Of a DNA stretch of 64,000 nucleotides, positions 32,340-44,348 are shown one piece after another. The DNA lies in assembly GCA_027605045.1 (NCBI GenBank), contig JAQFWX010000052.1, forward strand, positions 124,001 to 188,000. The letters are read 5' to 3'. How positions within the stretch are numbered: position 1 is the first letter of the stretch; every line of letters starts with the position of its first letter. Made by a program: the position numbers and the translations under genes. The stretch comes from Phallus indusiatus (Eukaryota > Basidiomycota > Agaricomycetes > Phallales > Phallaceae). The notes under the pieces are model-generated. The model did no database searches and was not told where the DNA came from. It was given only the letters and a program-made list of their open reading frames with translations.

Positions 32340-35300
32340 TTACACTGCTTCTACGAGGATTTGCACCCGTGCAGTCACTCCACATATGGATCCAAAATCA
32401 GGTCCCAAATGCTAAGAATAAACGATGAGTAAAAGTCTAAGCTAGCGATCCCCTTTTGACTTCAATCACTCACAAGGATATCCCCGTTTTGTAGCTCGAG
32501 GGGCAATGATCTAATTCCTTCACGCGACAATCGTTTACCATTAACATAAGTTCCGTTCGTGCTCCCGAGATCCTTAATATACACCTTAACTTGCATGAGT
32601 GCCCTTCTCCATCGCGACTTCACGGTCTTCAAACGTACCTTACCACCCGCATCCCCTACTTCTGCATGTCCTGTGCACAATGCTTCACAAGCGAAGATCC
32701 CATTTTTCTCTAGTGGAGATGTACCCCTGACCATCTCTTTTCCTAACCTTCTTGGTTGACTTAGACGCAAATATTTGCGTTGAAACGAACCGTCGAGGGG
32801 CTCAAGAACTAGAGTCGGCGGAGCATATCTCGCAGGAAGTGGGATTTGAACAGGATGTGTGCTCTGAGCAGGAAGCGCATCAACGCACGGGTTGGGAACC
32901 ATACCGGGGCTATGTCCAGAAGGACGACCGCTGAACGCACAAACAGGACTAGGAGGGCTAGGAACCTCCACACAGGGTTCCTCGGCAAGACTATCATCTG
33001 ATGTCATGTTGTCGGACTCCATATCCCTGTAATGGCCAAAAGGTTTACAGCATCGGATCCAACGATTCGGAATCATGTCCCACTTTGGTAAGTTTGGTTT
33101 TGGCACTGGCCTGTTTATTAACTGCGGATCGTTGGGAACCTACATATGATACAAGCACTCGGTTAACTTGCTAATGACTTGGGCAGAGATCCAAACGACG
33201 TGCCTTAAAATAATTGGCAAAAAGACCATTGGCATAGTGTCTCATAGCCTTCGTAGTATCTCCTAGACGTCTTCGCCAAATGCTGTTCAGCTCGTCCGCC
33301 CGCGCATCGTAAGTCTTGAAAAGAGTTTTCAAGGACGTTTGGATGTCCTCGATGAAATGTTTTAGTGAAGTGTCTTTACTTGCACTTGGAACATCGTTTT
33401 GATACGAAAACAGGACAAAGGCCGTGGGAAAAAACCACTGTTTGAATATTAGCGTCTGCGAAATGAAGGTAGCATATACACAGTAAGAAACAATGATACG
33501 AACCCATTCAACTCGGTCATCACCAGCTATTAGGCTCACCAGTGAAAGGTCTAGACGGTAAGAGCTTTTTATTAGACCGTTTTTTATACCTTGGGTAATC
33601 CAGGCCCTCCTTTGGAGTATCATTTCGTCCATATTTTTGGCAGCCCGAGGAGTAAGGTTTTTAGCAAGAGGGTGCAAGCCATTTTGTATCATGCGTAAAG
33701 GTTTTTCGAAACATCGAAAGTAAGCTTTGGACTCATGTGCTTTAGCAAGTAGTCGATCCAGCTGTTCCGAAAAACTTTTTCAAGACAGTAATATCAGAGA
33801 CGTCGGGTTACGTGTCTGCCGAGTAAGTGTGGACGAGAACTTACAAGATATTATCAGCATGCCAACCGTAGGCACAGCTAATAATAATAAAAAATTAAAA
33901 TACACTTCAAGCCTTCCGGTGAAACTACCTCACTATGCAAGCCATTGCAAGTTTGTCCAGCGAAGCGCTCGTGGTTTTCGTTGCAAAAATGCGACTAAAT
34001 CGCTGATTGAAATGTATCCGCTGGCATCTTGGGTAGGCAGGCGAATATATCATTTAGCATGACGGAGAGTTGCGTTTCCCGTAAATACATCGTACCTCTG
34101 TCGATAGCATCACAAATGGCTAAATGACAGCACCACTTTGTCAGCGAGCAATACGTCAATAATAATAAGACTACTTCTCTCACCATCGTAATCTATAGTA
34201 TACAAAATTAGTGAGAAGTCTATTTAGTGCTAACGTCTGTCTTACATGGAACGGAACAAATGACATCGAGTGTCCAGTCAGCGCCAACGGTCGTAGCTCG
34301 TTTCGGTTCGAGTGCAAAATAATGGCTCAAGCCTATACGCCGCAAATCAGGATAAGTGACGCGACAAAGAACATCAAGCCTACTTACCATCTATGAACTG
34401 TCGTCTTTCAACACTAGATCGTTGTCCGGCCTGCCCCAAAATAGTCACAGAGTGTAAGGGAAGCAAAGTCAAACGAAAACCTTTACCGTCTCTAAAGAGA
34501 AGATTAGGTTACACGCATATATTCGGTAATTTACTCTTGCATCATGAAGACTTACGCAGCCAAATTTTCTTAGTGTGGGTCAGTTGTCATTTTCGAATTG
34601 ATCAGGACTGGAAAAACTCACTCGAAAATCCGGGTCGGGTATCGTATTATGAGGTCCATCAGCCTTCAACATTGCATGAACAATTGGCACAGGGTGATAG
34701 AGTGAAATGAATTATTACTTGTCCTTTGAGCCAATCGCGACGGTACTGACTCTCCGCGCTGAGTTTATCCAGAATAAGGTTAAATTTAAGGTCAAACACC
34801 GCTCTAGCGGGTTCGTCTGTCAGAATTCCAGGAAATCTTTCAACGTTGACGCACTTGTTTTGCTTTTCAGTCTCCTTCCATCCATCTAGCGTTGACTGCA
34901 ATATTATGCTGAGTTCCTTTTTGTTCCAAAACAAGCCAAATAATGCCGAATCAGACAAGTGCCATTGAAGTATTTGTTCCAGTCCTTCCCGGTCCAACAT
35001 TGTCGGTCCTCGTGCAGTAACATAAACGTACCCGCCCATAGCACCCTCAATTGATGTTTGACTGATTATGATTTTGTAGACGTTCCTGTCGAGGGCCGTG
35101 GTTATTTTAGTGGTAAGAAGATTATTCAGTTGGCTCCGAAGATTTATGATTTCGTTGAGAAATCCATAGAGATCTTTCCGGTGTGTATCCGCGGAAAGTA
35201 TGTTCCCTTGAGAACCGACATTTTTAGCAAGTAAATTTAGGCAGATGAGAAAAAATCAAATCGCACTGCATAAATTCTGGAGTCGACGGAATCGGGATGT

Positions 35301-36349
35301 GGTGCCACCAGGACCATAATATTTTCTATAGCCAAATTTGCAGGTGAATAGGATGGAACAGATAATGGATACTCACCCGCTAAATTCGCTAAATCTTCGA
35401 AGGAGGTTCTCCATAGGTTGGATCACCAGCTGGTTAAAGCGCTTTATGATTGAACATGTAGGAGATTTCACAAGTTTGAGTTCGCATATAAAGTCAGCCT
35501 ATCAACGGATAATTTCAATACTACAGGGGAATTATGTAATAGCATATGCACAACTCACCAATTCTATATATACGGAGACGATCCGAACGTCATTCTTTTC
35601 TCTCTCTTGTTCCATTTGGATAGCAGCCTGCAATATCATGCTACGTAAGTGTCATATAGTGAATAATCAATATAATGGACAGCTGACTGAAAGCACATCT
35701 GCCACCTTAGAACACATAGGATACATCGGGCCAAGGGTTTTGAGGAGATGTACAGCTAGCGTTCCGCAAATTAAACACACTTCCACCACCTTTTTGGATG
35801 CCATCGTCAAATCGTTCTGAGCGGGCTGTAGTGAAGCAATAGATTCCCTAGCTTTGCTAATGCTCTCCTTTGTTCGAGCATAAAGATCGTCAAGAGCTAG
35901 GGAGTTGAAAAGTCATTAAAGAAAATCGATCGCTATGTTTCGAAACACTAACAATCTCTGGGCATATCTGCTTGGGGAACGCAGTGTGCTGGTTCTTCAA
36001 GTTCTTTTACAAGAGCAGTTTATAAGCTACCAATGTCAATTCCAGCGCCTTCAGCGCCAGGAGGTTACTTCTCCATTACATCTGGAAAAGAGCCGATTCA
36101 ATGCCAAATTATTGACATTTTCTAGATGCGCCGTTAAATTTTTGATTTGAGAATGATAGATATTGAATGAATTCTTTTCTCTTTGCTCATCAAGTCAATG
36201 CGTTGCATGTGGTTTCCGATCGCTAATGCTTTTCAGTACTAGTCAAATTAATAGGATGATCTACCGGAATGATATAAATCGTGTTTCGGTGAATAGACAA
36301 GGGACGTACCTCTGAAAATCAATTTGGTAGCTGTGGCGGTATTACTCAT
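32340..36349 (-). CDS. Unit E: EF-hand / FHA protein, complete (19 exons, 818 aa)
   Basis: Exons are 36349-36310, 35967-35953, 35896-35688, 35627-35559, 35498-35377, 35325-35267, 35206-34719, 34663-34622, 34430-34388, 34332-34246, 34119-34096, 34027-33934, 33877-33845, 33774-33504, 33437-33204, 33139-33084, 33026-32639, 32584-32474 and 32411-32340. All phases agree, including the first exon MSNTATATKLIFR, the only intact exon 1 in the array. Intron 1 is long (342 bp). The EF-hand loop is DRDASGYISISD (398-409, Asp at position 12). The linker is short (about 90 aa). FHA is at about 699-815 with LGKE and NGTYVNG, but the SxxH motif is CTGH. The intron after 33204 starts with GC (AAG|gcacgt). 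It is closest to unit B. Confidence 0.87.
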
Positions 36350-36377
36350 TTCAAAAATCCGTGTCTTTCTATCTTTG

Positions 36378-36500
36378 ATGGCTTCCATTATTAGTAGTAG
36401 TCTAGTACTAATATTCAAATACCGGAAATAAAAAATACCGAAACGAAAACGATCCAGTCAAAGACACGTTCCAATGCGCGTTCTAAGTGACATTTGAACC
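36378..36500 (+). pseudogene. YFEPEE relic divergent to unit E
   Basis: It starts MASIISSSLVLIFKYRK and stops; further on DTFQCAF-like bases and FEPL remain. Its ATG lies 28 bp from the ATG of unit E on the other strand, the closest pairing in the window. Confidence 0.45.
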
Positions 36501-37017
36501 GCTGAGGAAAGGATCCGTGAAATGTCGAGACTGAGATGAAAAGTGCGAGTCGAGAATGCGCGCGCCCAAGATGGATCTTCTGAATGCTAAAGCTAAGCTT
36601 GAAGCTTAAAGCTTAAATATCTTCAGTTCCATGGCGGGCCGGGCGAATGTTCGCTCACGTCAGAGAGCGTCGAGTGGTACATGTATGTGGAACCTTTCTC
36701 CCTTCATTTTAATTAGGAAATTTTAGTGGGCTTTAACGTGCCTCAGTTTGAATTGCACTCCTGAATGTACACAAATCAGATGGTAACATTTTTTGTATGT
36801 CACCAAATACGTGTGGCCTTTTTACAAGCTCAAGATAAAATGAGAAACCACCACCCGGTTGGCGGCGGCCGTCGATTGTTGATTGAAAGATATCGATATC
36901 GCTTATGTAATCCGGGCTTGCGGCATTTGATTTCCGCGTCACGGTCACTGTCGTTTCGCAACTAATGAGTGTACATTAATCCACAGCTATGTATCTTGTA
37001 TCCTGTTTTACTCCCAC
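36501..37017. other. Intergenic between unit E and the monooxygenase
   Basis: No gene is seen. A short AAGCTT-rich palindromic patch lies at 36585-36615. The last about 60 bp (tcctgttttactcccac before the ATG at 37018) should hold the monooxygenase 5' leader. Confidence 0.4.
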
Positions 37018-38568
37018 ATGCCAATTAGAATAGGTATCGTTGGAGGCGGTGCAGCCGGCCTTGCTGTTCTGAAGATCCTGAACGATACGGACGAGATAAA
37101 GAATGGCGATTGGATCGTAACTGCATTTGAAAAACGAGACAACGTCGGTGGTATTTGGTAAGTAGTTCTCTTGCTATGTCTCGGTTATCCATCTTTTCAC
37201 CTTCTGGTTGTATGTAGGTATTCTTCCCCATCAATAGGAAATCCACCTGATACTCCATTATATGATGCATTAACCACAAACATACCAAACATAACGATGG
37301 CCTTCCGATCCTTCCCGGTTAAGCCTTCCACTCCATTTTATCCCAATGCAGACGTGATTCTACAATATCTTCGTGATTATGCGGATTATTTTGATATTGG
37401 AAAGTACATTCGACTCCGATCGTTGGTTGAAAAATGTAAATGGAGCGAAACCAATCAAGTTTGGACGATTCAGGTCAAGACATTAGGTTCAGAGTCTCCG
37501 GCATCTCTTACGCATGAATTTGATAAGTTAATTATCGCCAACGGACATTTCTCCAAACCACGATACACTACCGTAACGGGTCTGCATAACTGGCTTCGTC
37601 CCCTGGATACCTCAGTAGAACCGCGAGCAACCCACTCCGTTTACTTCAGAAATCCAACTCCCTATAAAGGTAAACGCGTGGTTGTGGTTGGAGGTGGGCC
37701 TTCAGGAGCAGACATCACAGCTGAAGTGTGTAAAGTCGCTAGCGTGGTATATCACAGTATGACAGGAGCCATACCCACTTCAACGACGATAGGGGATTGT
37801 ATACTCATCACCCGGGGACGCGTTACGGCGTTCCATGACAATGGTACGGTATCTTTCGATGATGCCAAAGTAGATACACCATCGATGGAATTGGATCACG
37901 CCATTCTCGCAACGGGTTACGAAATGGATTTCCCGTTTATGAAACCTCCAATCCTCGAACAAGGAGGGGATTTGCTCACATCCAACATACTTTCTTCTAA
38001 GCTTGTCAATACGACGTATAGCATCTATCCACTCACGCGGCATATTTTGCCAATCACGGAACCTGTTGAACAAGGTTTACCATGGGGCGCTGATCCTTCC
38101 GCACTCGCATTCATAGGCCTCTTCATTCGTGTCGCTCCCTTTCCATTATTCGAGACCCAAGCGCTCTACCTGGTATCCCTCTACCGAAATCCGAACCGTT
38201 TCTCGTTCTCTCTTGAAAAACATTGGATGCAGAACCGATACGATCACCTCAAAAAGGTGTTTGACACACCTTCTCTTATTGCTAAGAAAATGCATGTCTT
38301 CCTCGAGGCAATCGATCAGTACACATACGCAACGGAGCTTCTAGAATCAGCAGGTGTTCCCAAAGACAGTGATTATTATCCTGAACCTTGGAATCTGGAA
38401 GTTTACGAAGCAAAAGATATCTTACGACGTATTTGGAGGATGCTTGAAAGTAAAGGAAAGGCCGAGGAAATTGTACGTGGTGTTGGTTCTGCGCCGGATA
38501 GAGCAGGAAGAGAAGAATGGGCCGAGTTTGCTAGAATGTTGATCAGGGAGTATGGCTCTGAAGTGTAA
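37018..38568 (+). CDS. Flavin-containing monooxygenase (2 exons, 496 aa)
   Basis: Exons are 37018-37157 and 37218-38568 with a 60-bp phase-2 intron (gtaagt...tag) that restores the Trp codon of GGIW. An N-terminal FAD-binding motif GIVGGGAAGLA is followed by EKRDNVGGIW. A second dinucleotide motif VVVVGGGPSGADIT (NADPH) lies near residue 205, and a late LATGYEMDFPF matches the ATG motif of class B monooxygenases. Such enzymes oxygenate soft nucleophiles (N or S) with NADPH and O2; the substrate cannot be deduced. The frame is intact and the length normal for fungal FMOs. It has no obvious link to the array on its left. Confidence 0.92.
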
Positions 38569-39430
38569 ACGTGATTAAACAATGTCTGGTTTTCGACCTT
38601 GCACCAATACAAGCAAATATAGAACAAGGTTTGACAAGTATATCTGTTACTTCTTTTACTTTCTATAATATAGCACCTTTTTGGTTGCATCTGTCTTGAT
38701 CCTTCTTTTCATAATATAGCGCTATGCGCTCTCACACTCCGCAGACGGGTCTGTCAATTTTTTCGACTGCTGCGCGCTGATTTTCAATTGCTTTGGCACA
38801 TTATTGCACGATATCTTCTCACTCCATCAACACCGCGTTGTGGTTCGTAGGAATGATGTGTCATGATATATCATACCTCCGGCATTCAATGTCTTCAGGT
38901 TCAAGGGAAGAAACCTTATTTCAAGATAAACACATGGAACTATGACGTTTTCTGGAAAGATGTCTATTGATAACGCTCGTGCTGCTCGCCCGAGTCCCAC
39001 GATTGTTCAAAAGATTACTTAAATCGAAAATCATCACTTCATCCGCCATCAGAGAAGACTTGTTATGCACTCAAAATGTCAGCGCAATCGGTGTTCTTTC
39101 ATTCAGAACTTATTCAAATCTCCAGCGATATCACCTCAAACTTTAAAGACTAATTTTGACCATATTCAAAGTTTGACGCACAGAATCGTGGCAGTGTGTC
39201 AAGCAAAATCCTTTCGGTGAAATTCAATTGCCGCTGTCTGTTAGGTTTGTGCAATTCACGAGCGGATCGCTCAAAAGATCTCGCGAAAATTTCGAAGTGC
39301 CAACAGCAATGCCCCAGTCCACTACCATTGCGGTGCTTCTGGTTTTATTATTTGTTCTTCCGATCATAGACAGGAAGATAACTTGCAGTACACTCTATTC
39401 AATCTTTGTTGTACTAATAACGAGAATCAG
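38569..39430. other. Intergenic, no gene seen
   Basis: The region between the convergent monooxygenase and DUF6533 genes shows only scattered short frames with no family similarity, and no transposon ends. Confidence 0.5.
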
Positions 39431-40985
39431 TCAATTTGCATCAGAATCCGACTGCACCCCTTCAGTGGCACCCCCACCGCTACTACGATTATTCCCCATC
39501 TCAGCGACGATTGAATCATGAACGTACTGTAAAACAGTGTGTGGCACGCCTTGCGTCGACATCGAGGAAAGCGTTGGAAAGCTTAGGATATTCTCGAGTT
39601 TGGCTTTATTTTGTTTGCGAAGTTCAAGGAAGAACTCGCAGATCAAAATAGTGATTAGCCTGTGAAACAAGGTAAACCCGACGCATGAGTTGATGGATTA
39701 AGGAAATAGTAATTTACGCTTTTTTGATAATGCTGAGAGCATCGAATACTTGATGGTTGGTCTGGAATCGCAAGGTTTGTGATACCATATAATCAAACCG
39801 TTGAAATCTATACTCACTGTAATTGGCTGAAATCTCGATGATTAGCTCTTTTCTTACGAGTAAGAAATGGTATCACTTACTGACAAAATAATCTCGATTA
39901 TTATCCCGATAACAGTAACACAGGTTATAGAGCTTTATGAACACGACAGCCCACCGCATTGAGTATTGTTGAGGTATTTTGTTTTTAATAATTCTCACCC
40001 TATCTTGAGAATTCCTAACCAAAAGTTGCCTCAGTGCCCAACGACAAAACGTGCAGAACTGAGGATACGTGCCTTGACAGAAAACAAGAGTCGTGATATT
40101 GTTCACTGTACGAACTCGTCGCGAGCTCCCTATCAGTCTGATTGTGCCACGAAGTTCATACAGAATCGCGGCAAGGCTGAACACATTGATTGCCTCAGTA
40201 AGGATGTTGATTGCGACTAAAACTACGGAGATATTTGATTAGAACGACACAACAAAAGTTTTTGAATGAATACGAACTCCTGATATCAATCAAATATTAA
40301 CACTAGTATTCTGCGAGGTCCTCATTATTGACGTACCGATTCCCAGGGCTACTCAAAAGGTTATGCGGGCAACCAGGAAATTGTATGTACACTTTGAAAA
40401 TGAGCTTATGAGCTATCCGTTTGCGTGTAACAATCGGTTGTTTACCATAAACAAATAAAGAAATCGTGCAGATGTAAGTTGACCCCAGAACGAGCCCAGT
40501 GAACCATCTGAAACGAGTTATTGAATACGCTTGTAAAATCAAAAGACCTGATTGGGGTTCAGTAATAATTTTGGGATAATGGATAAGACTAGCCTTCTAA
40601 TCCGATATACGACAGAAGTGATGACGCATTTCTTAGATTCGAAGCTATTGCAAGGGCGTTATTACAGGATTGACTGTTGATGTAATAATGGTGTTATTAT
40701 ATTTGTGTATCACAGTATCAGGGACCAAAGTACCTCCCGCTTAACTGTCATATTGCGTTTAGTTATAGAGCAAACTTGAGTTCAATATATATAGCTTATT
40801 ACCTGGTTATGGGTCACAATGAAGATCTCCACGACTGTGTGGACCAAGGTAAAGTAACGGAGTACAACGTAGAAAAAAGCCGGAATTGAGAATTTATGCA
40901 GTCTCCAGATCAAGTCAACTTCATCGTCAAATTTGAGTAAAAAATGGTATAACAAGAGCACTTTCAATTGAGAAAATATCAGCAT
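39431..40985 (-). CDS. DUF6533-type membrane protein, copy 1 (multi-exon, model incomplete)
   Basis: Recognisable minus-strand exons: a DUF6533 core ending at 40803 (FDDEVDLIWRLHKFS, then an aromatic membrane segment FFYVVLRYFTLVHTVVEIF); a small exon near 40650-40595 (ASNLRNASS); 40547-40446 (ITRFRWFTGLVLGSTYICT, ends FVYG); about 40217-40067 (LVAINILTEAINVFSLAAIL, ends TLVFCQ); and the last exon from about 39670 to 39431 (CEFFLELRKQNKAKLENI...SIVAEMG). Family members have several membrane helices and unknown function. Two donors are GC (GAAG|gctagt at about 40595, CAAG|gcacgt at about 40067) where copy 2 at 59-60 kb has GT. Phases between the first two exons do not fit my model, so an exon may be missing or the gene may be decaying. 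Confidence 0.65.
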
Positions 40986-42050
40986 GCGTATACCGCACTA
41001 AGGTCGGATTGAAGTGAGTTTTACCAGACGTGCAATAGAAGTAAAAACTTTCAATATGGTTTGGTAAGACAAACGTCTGATCGTGAACGAAGTGGAGTCA
41101 CATACGTAACCGAAGTTCCGGGAGTCATAGAGTTGTCTGTCATGATCGTTCGTAGTCCACGCGCTTGAAGATGCTTTTACAGCGAGAAAAGTTCTTCAGT
41201 TCAACGGCAATGATGCTCGAGATTATAGGACTTCCAGAAGGAGCTCAGAGAACAAAGTCACAGAGTTATACAAGCCGTGACGTTCTCATTAAATATGCGT
41301 CAGTGCGATCAGAACAGGCTCTGAGCGGATAATCATGTGTGTCCACGGTCGGATTTCTAGTTTATGGGACTTTCAGGGAAGGGATAGTAGGAGTGTTAGA
41401 ACGTTGGATACGACTGGCTGTCCATACAATAAGCAATATAAATCCGCGCCAGCAACGCGTGCGGCATCGGACATACATATATATGCGGTATGCTCATGAG
41501 TCGGATCAACCTAAAATGATATAGCATCAGTGCGTAATACAATAGGCACGGGCATTAGTGTGCACCTAACTCCGCGAATCGAGTTAGCACCTAAAATTGA
41601 CCGAATACCATTGGTGCCTAAATTTTAATCTCCCAAGTTAGATATAAGATTAAAGTTGCCTAATCTGTCGGCGGAAGTAAGACCGAGAAGAACGATCATA
41701 CCGTTGTCATCTTTCTATCTCGGTTGATGTGGTCGAATGATGAATGTGTCGCATGATTGAAACCCGCGTTTGCATTCATCATCACAATGAAGGAACTTGG
41801 AAGCGCCGAAAAACAATGTATGGTCTCTGTTCAATTGAAATATTCTCAAGTCTACGAAAACGGTTGAGAATAGTGTAAATCGCTGGATCTGTAACACTAG
41901 CATGAGTTTGAATTAAAATTTAGAGCTCAGTGAAACAATACAAACAAACAAACAAAGAAGGTCAGATTGAATTAGCGACGGGGAAATTTTATTACCTTTC
42001 GTCCCGAATTTCAAGAAACGCAGGCATTCCTGTCAGTGGATACAGCTGCA
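40986..42050. other. Intergenic, no gene seen
   Basis: There are only short frames. A pair of CACCTAA/TTAGGTG-like repeats is near 41560-41625. Nothing can be supported as a gene. Confidence 0.45.
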
Positions 42051-42054
42051 ACCG

Positions 42055-42760
42055 ACCCGCCCTCACTCATAATCATTTGTTCTCCATCCAAAAGCTCATT
42101 CAAAAGAGTACGCTAGTCCAACCATTTGGCTTCCTGTTCGGTCATGAAGCGGTACCAGTTCGAGGGTGCTTTATTATAGCCAAGATGTAGTCCCTCATGT
42201 TTTTAAGGATTCTCATCATTGTAGTTCAGTCGTATCATGTTCTCGATGACGTCCTGATTACACAGTCAACACGATCTCGCGTAATTCTGATGCGATAGTT
42301 GAAAGAAGGGGAAAAAAAAGAAAACATGCAGGAAAAAACCTGCATGACATTTAATGACGCTCAATGCCATAAGCTGGTCAAAAGGAATGCTTTCAGTCTG
42401 ATAAGGTGTGTTTTGTGATGACAAGAAAACGATGTGTAAATGCAGTTTCGTCCAAAATAGCGGCATCAACAGTGGCGCTAGAGGAGATGCGTTGTTGACG
42501 TATCCGAACGACCGTGGAACCCCTGCGAACCATGCCCAAAAATTGTAACATAAGTTTAACAGCTTGACCAGGCAAACCAGGGCAAATCTTCCTGGCGGGA
42601 AGCTGTCCCCCCTTCCCGGAATTAATGGAATGCTGATATCAAAACAATGCTCTAATTGAGCAACAGAAGCAGGTCGCGGATTTGACCTCGACCTGGGTTT
42701 GATTATCCGATTTTTCAGGCCCTGTATAGCGGAGAGAGTCGGCGTATTCATGATGCCAAT
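42055..42760 (-). pseudogene. Decayed copy of the 30.5-kb hypothetical gene
   Basis: On the minus strand it reads VKLMLQFLGMVRRGSTVVR, then VDAAILDETAFTHRFLVITK. Much later (42180-42060) comes a segment whose complement matches SDWYRFMTEQE of the 30.5-kb gene. Stops and frame changes break it in several places. Confidence 0.75.
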
Positions 42761-43273
42761 TGGGGTGACAGATCAATTGTCTAAAATATCAGTTGGCGAG
42801 GAGGAGCGGCGATGGACTCTGAAAAATTGAGTTTGTTGCTGGTCTCATTTACAAGACCGTCATCCATGATACTGACCATCATTTAATAATATATCGATCA
42901 ATAGTCAGCGCTTTTAATTTGAACCTTTGAACTTTGAACGAATGTTTAAAACTTTTGGAAACGCGACGAATGCGAATAAAGCAGGCTCTTACAGTCAGCG
43001 AACGTGACGCGTGACGCATGACGGCGCCCGGTTAGCACCTTGACACCGCTCTTTCTTGCTCTTTCAAGCAACTTTCAAGCTTCAAGCCTCAAGATTCACT
43101 ATCGGTTGGAAAAAAAGAATTTCAATCAAGTTCACGCTCTGTTGGTACAGGTTCGGAAAACTATTTACTACAAAATATTGCTTATAATGAGATACATCCA
43201 GAATTGACAAGCAGTATGATCATTGATGCCCACGGCGAAGTCGGCTATCTGGCCTATACCGGTCTAGGGCGAG
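42761..43273. other. Intergenic, no gene seen
   Basis: A/T-rich spacer with TTCAAGC repeats near 43065-43090. No coding signal. Confidence 0.4.
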
Positions 43274-43642
43274 CTACGATTGAGCAACATAATCGTTGCC
43301 CCAAGCCAAAGCTGCCTAATATTGGTTCAGTGATGAATAGGGGCGGCATGACTCGAATATATTCATACCTGTCTCCGGTTATGTTCGCTCCACTCCTTTC
43401 CTAGCTCTTCTAGTTCTTGGGGGGTGAGGTGAACGGGGGATAAACCGGTCCACGTCTGGAGGTCGTCAAGATAATGAAACGAAAATGATTTGATTCGGGT
43501 AAAAGCTTACCCGTTTCTCTTCGGTTTCTTCAGGTTCAAAGTAGTTTTCTATGAGGCCAGGAAATGCCTCTTGGAAACTGTCTTTGATCTGATCGCTGTC
43601 ATTGTCGGTATGTTGGGTGTTAGTCTTGTCGATAGAAGCCAT
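43274..43642 (-). CDS. YFEPEE small protein, copy 1 (3 exons, 86 aa)
   Basis: Exons are 43642-43511, 43455-43369 and 43315-43274, both introns phase 0 (gtaagc...cag, gtatga...tag). Exon 1 holds a variable Asn/Asp/Thr-rich start and the core DSFQEAFPGLIENYFEPEE. Exon 2 holds TPQELEELGKEWSEHNRRQ and exon 3 AALAWGNDYVAQS. A TATA-like motif (43711-43720) lies about 70 bp upstream of the ATG. There is no signal peptide or membrane segment; the protein is acidic and predicted helical. Its function is unknown and the family is not recognised. It is most like the frameshifted copy at 15.8 kb, linking it to the EF-hand/FHA array. Confidence 0.8.
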
Positions 43643-44348
43643 CAGAAATAGAGACAATGTCAAAAGTTGTGAAATGGTTAATTGGTGAATGTTTAGTGAT
43701 TGGAGAGAGGACTTTTATATATTCTTAGAGTCAATTGTCCGTCAACGTCTTATCGGAGCCTGGACATGTACACGGCTACAACTGGACGCGGACGCGGGAT
43801 CCTTGAACTCACCAAACAGTCCGTTGCCCATTTACTGGCACACGCTTAACCATTCCGAATATTATCTGCGTTTTAACTTGTCCCTTGCAGCTCCACGAAG
43901 GGGATTAGCGATGATCGAAGACGATACTCATCAACGTCATGTCATGTTGCTGTAACGCTCGAAGAAAAAATAAAGAAGACTTTTTAGAGCCGATATCTAA
44001 TCAAAAACTTAGAATACGGTGGTTGTCAACACTTTGGTGGCCAAAAGCTCAATTTATTATATAATATATTGTACTTAATATAGCCCGAGCTAATAAAAAT
44101 CCAACACTCTCACCTAGTGAGGGCGGTAGAAAAGAAAAGGAAAAAGAAAAGGAAAGAAGCTCCCACCCAATGAGGATGTACTCCCACCGGATTAAAGATA
44201 AACTACTCTAAATGATTGGAAGGGGTTTCTGACGAGTCTCTAATTTAAAATAAGCGTTCATCGATCTTACAGCTCCAGGCCGAATCTGGGTCCGAGTTTG
44301 AGTCTAAGGAACCGTAGACGTTGCAAGCGAATGTTGTTTCGGCGGATG
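43643..44348. other. Spacer with a possible LTR edge
   Basis: No gene is seen. On the minus strand a purine-rich tract (ggtgggag at about 44168 and ggtgagag at about 44115) is followed by TGTTGGATTTTTATTAG from 44106. This looks like a polypurine tract and the start of a 3' LTR, but it does not match the 105-bp repeat at 45327. Confidence 0.4.
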
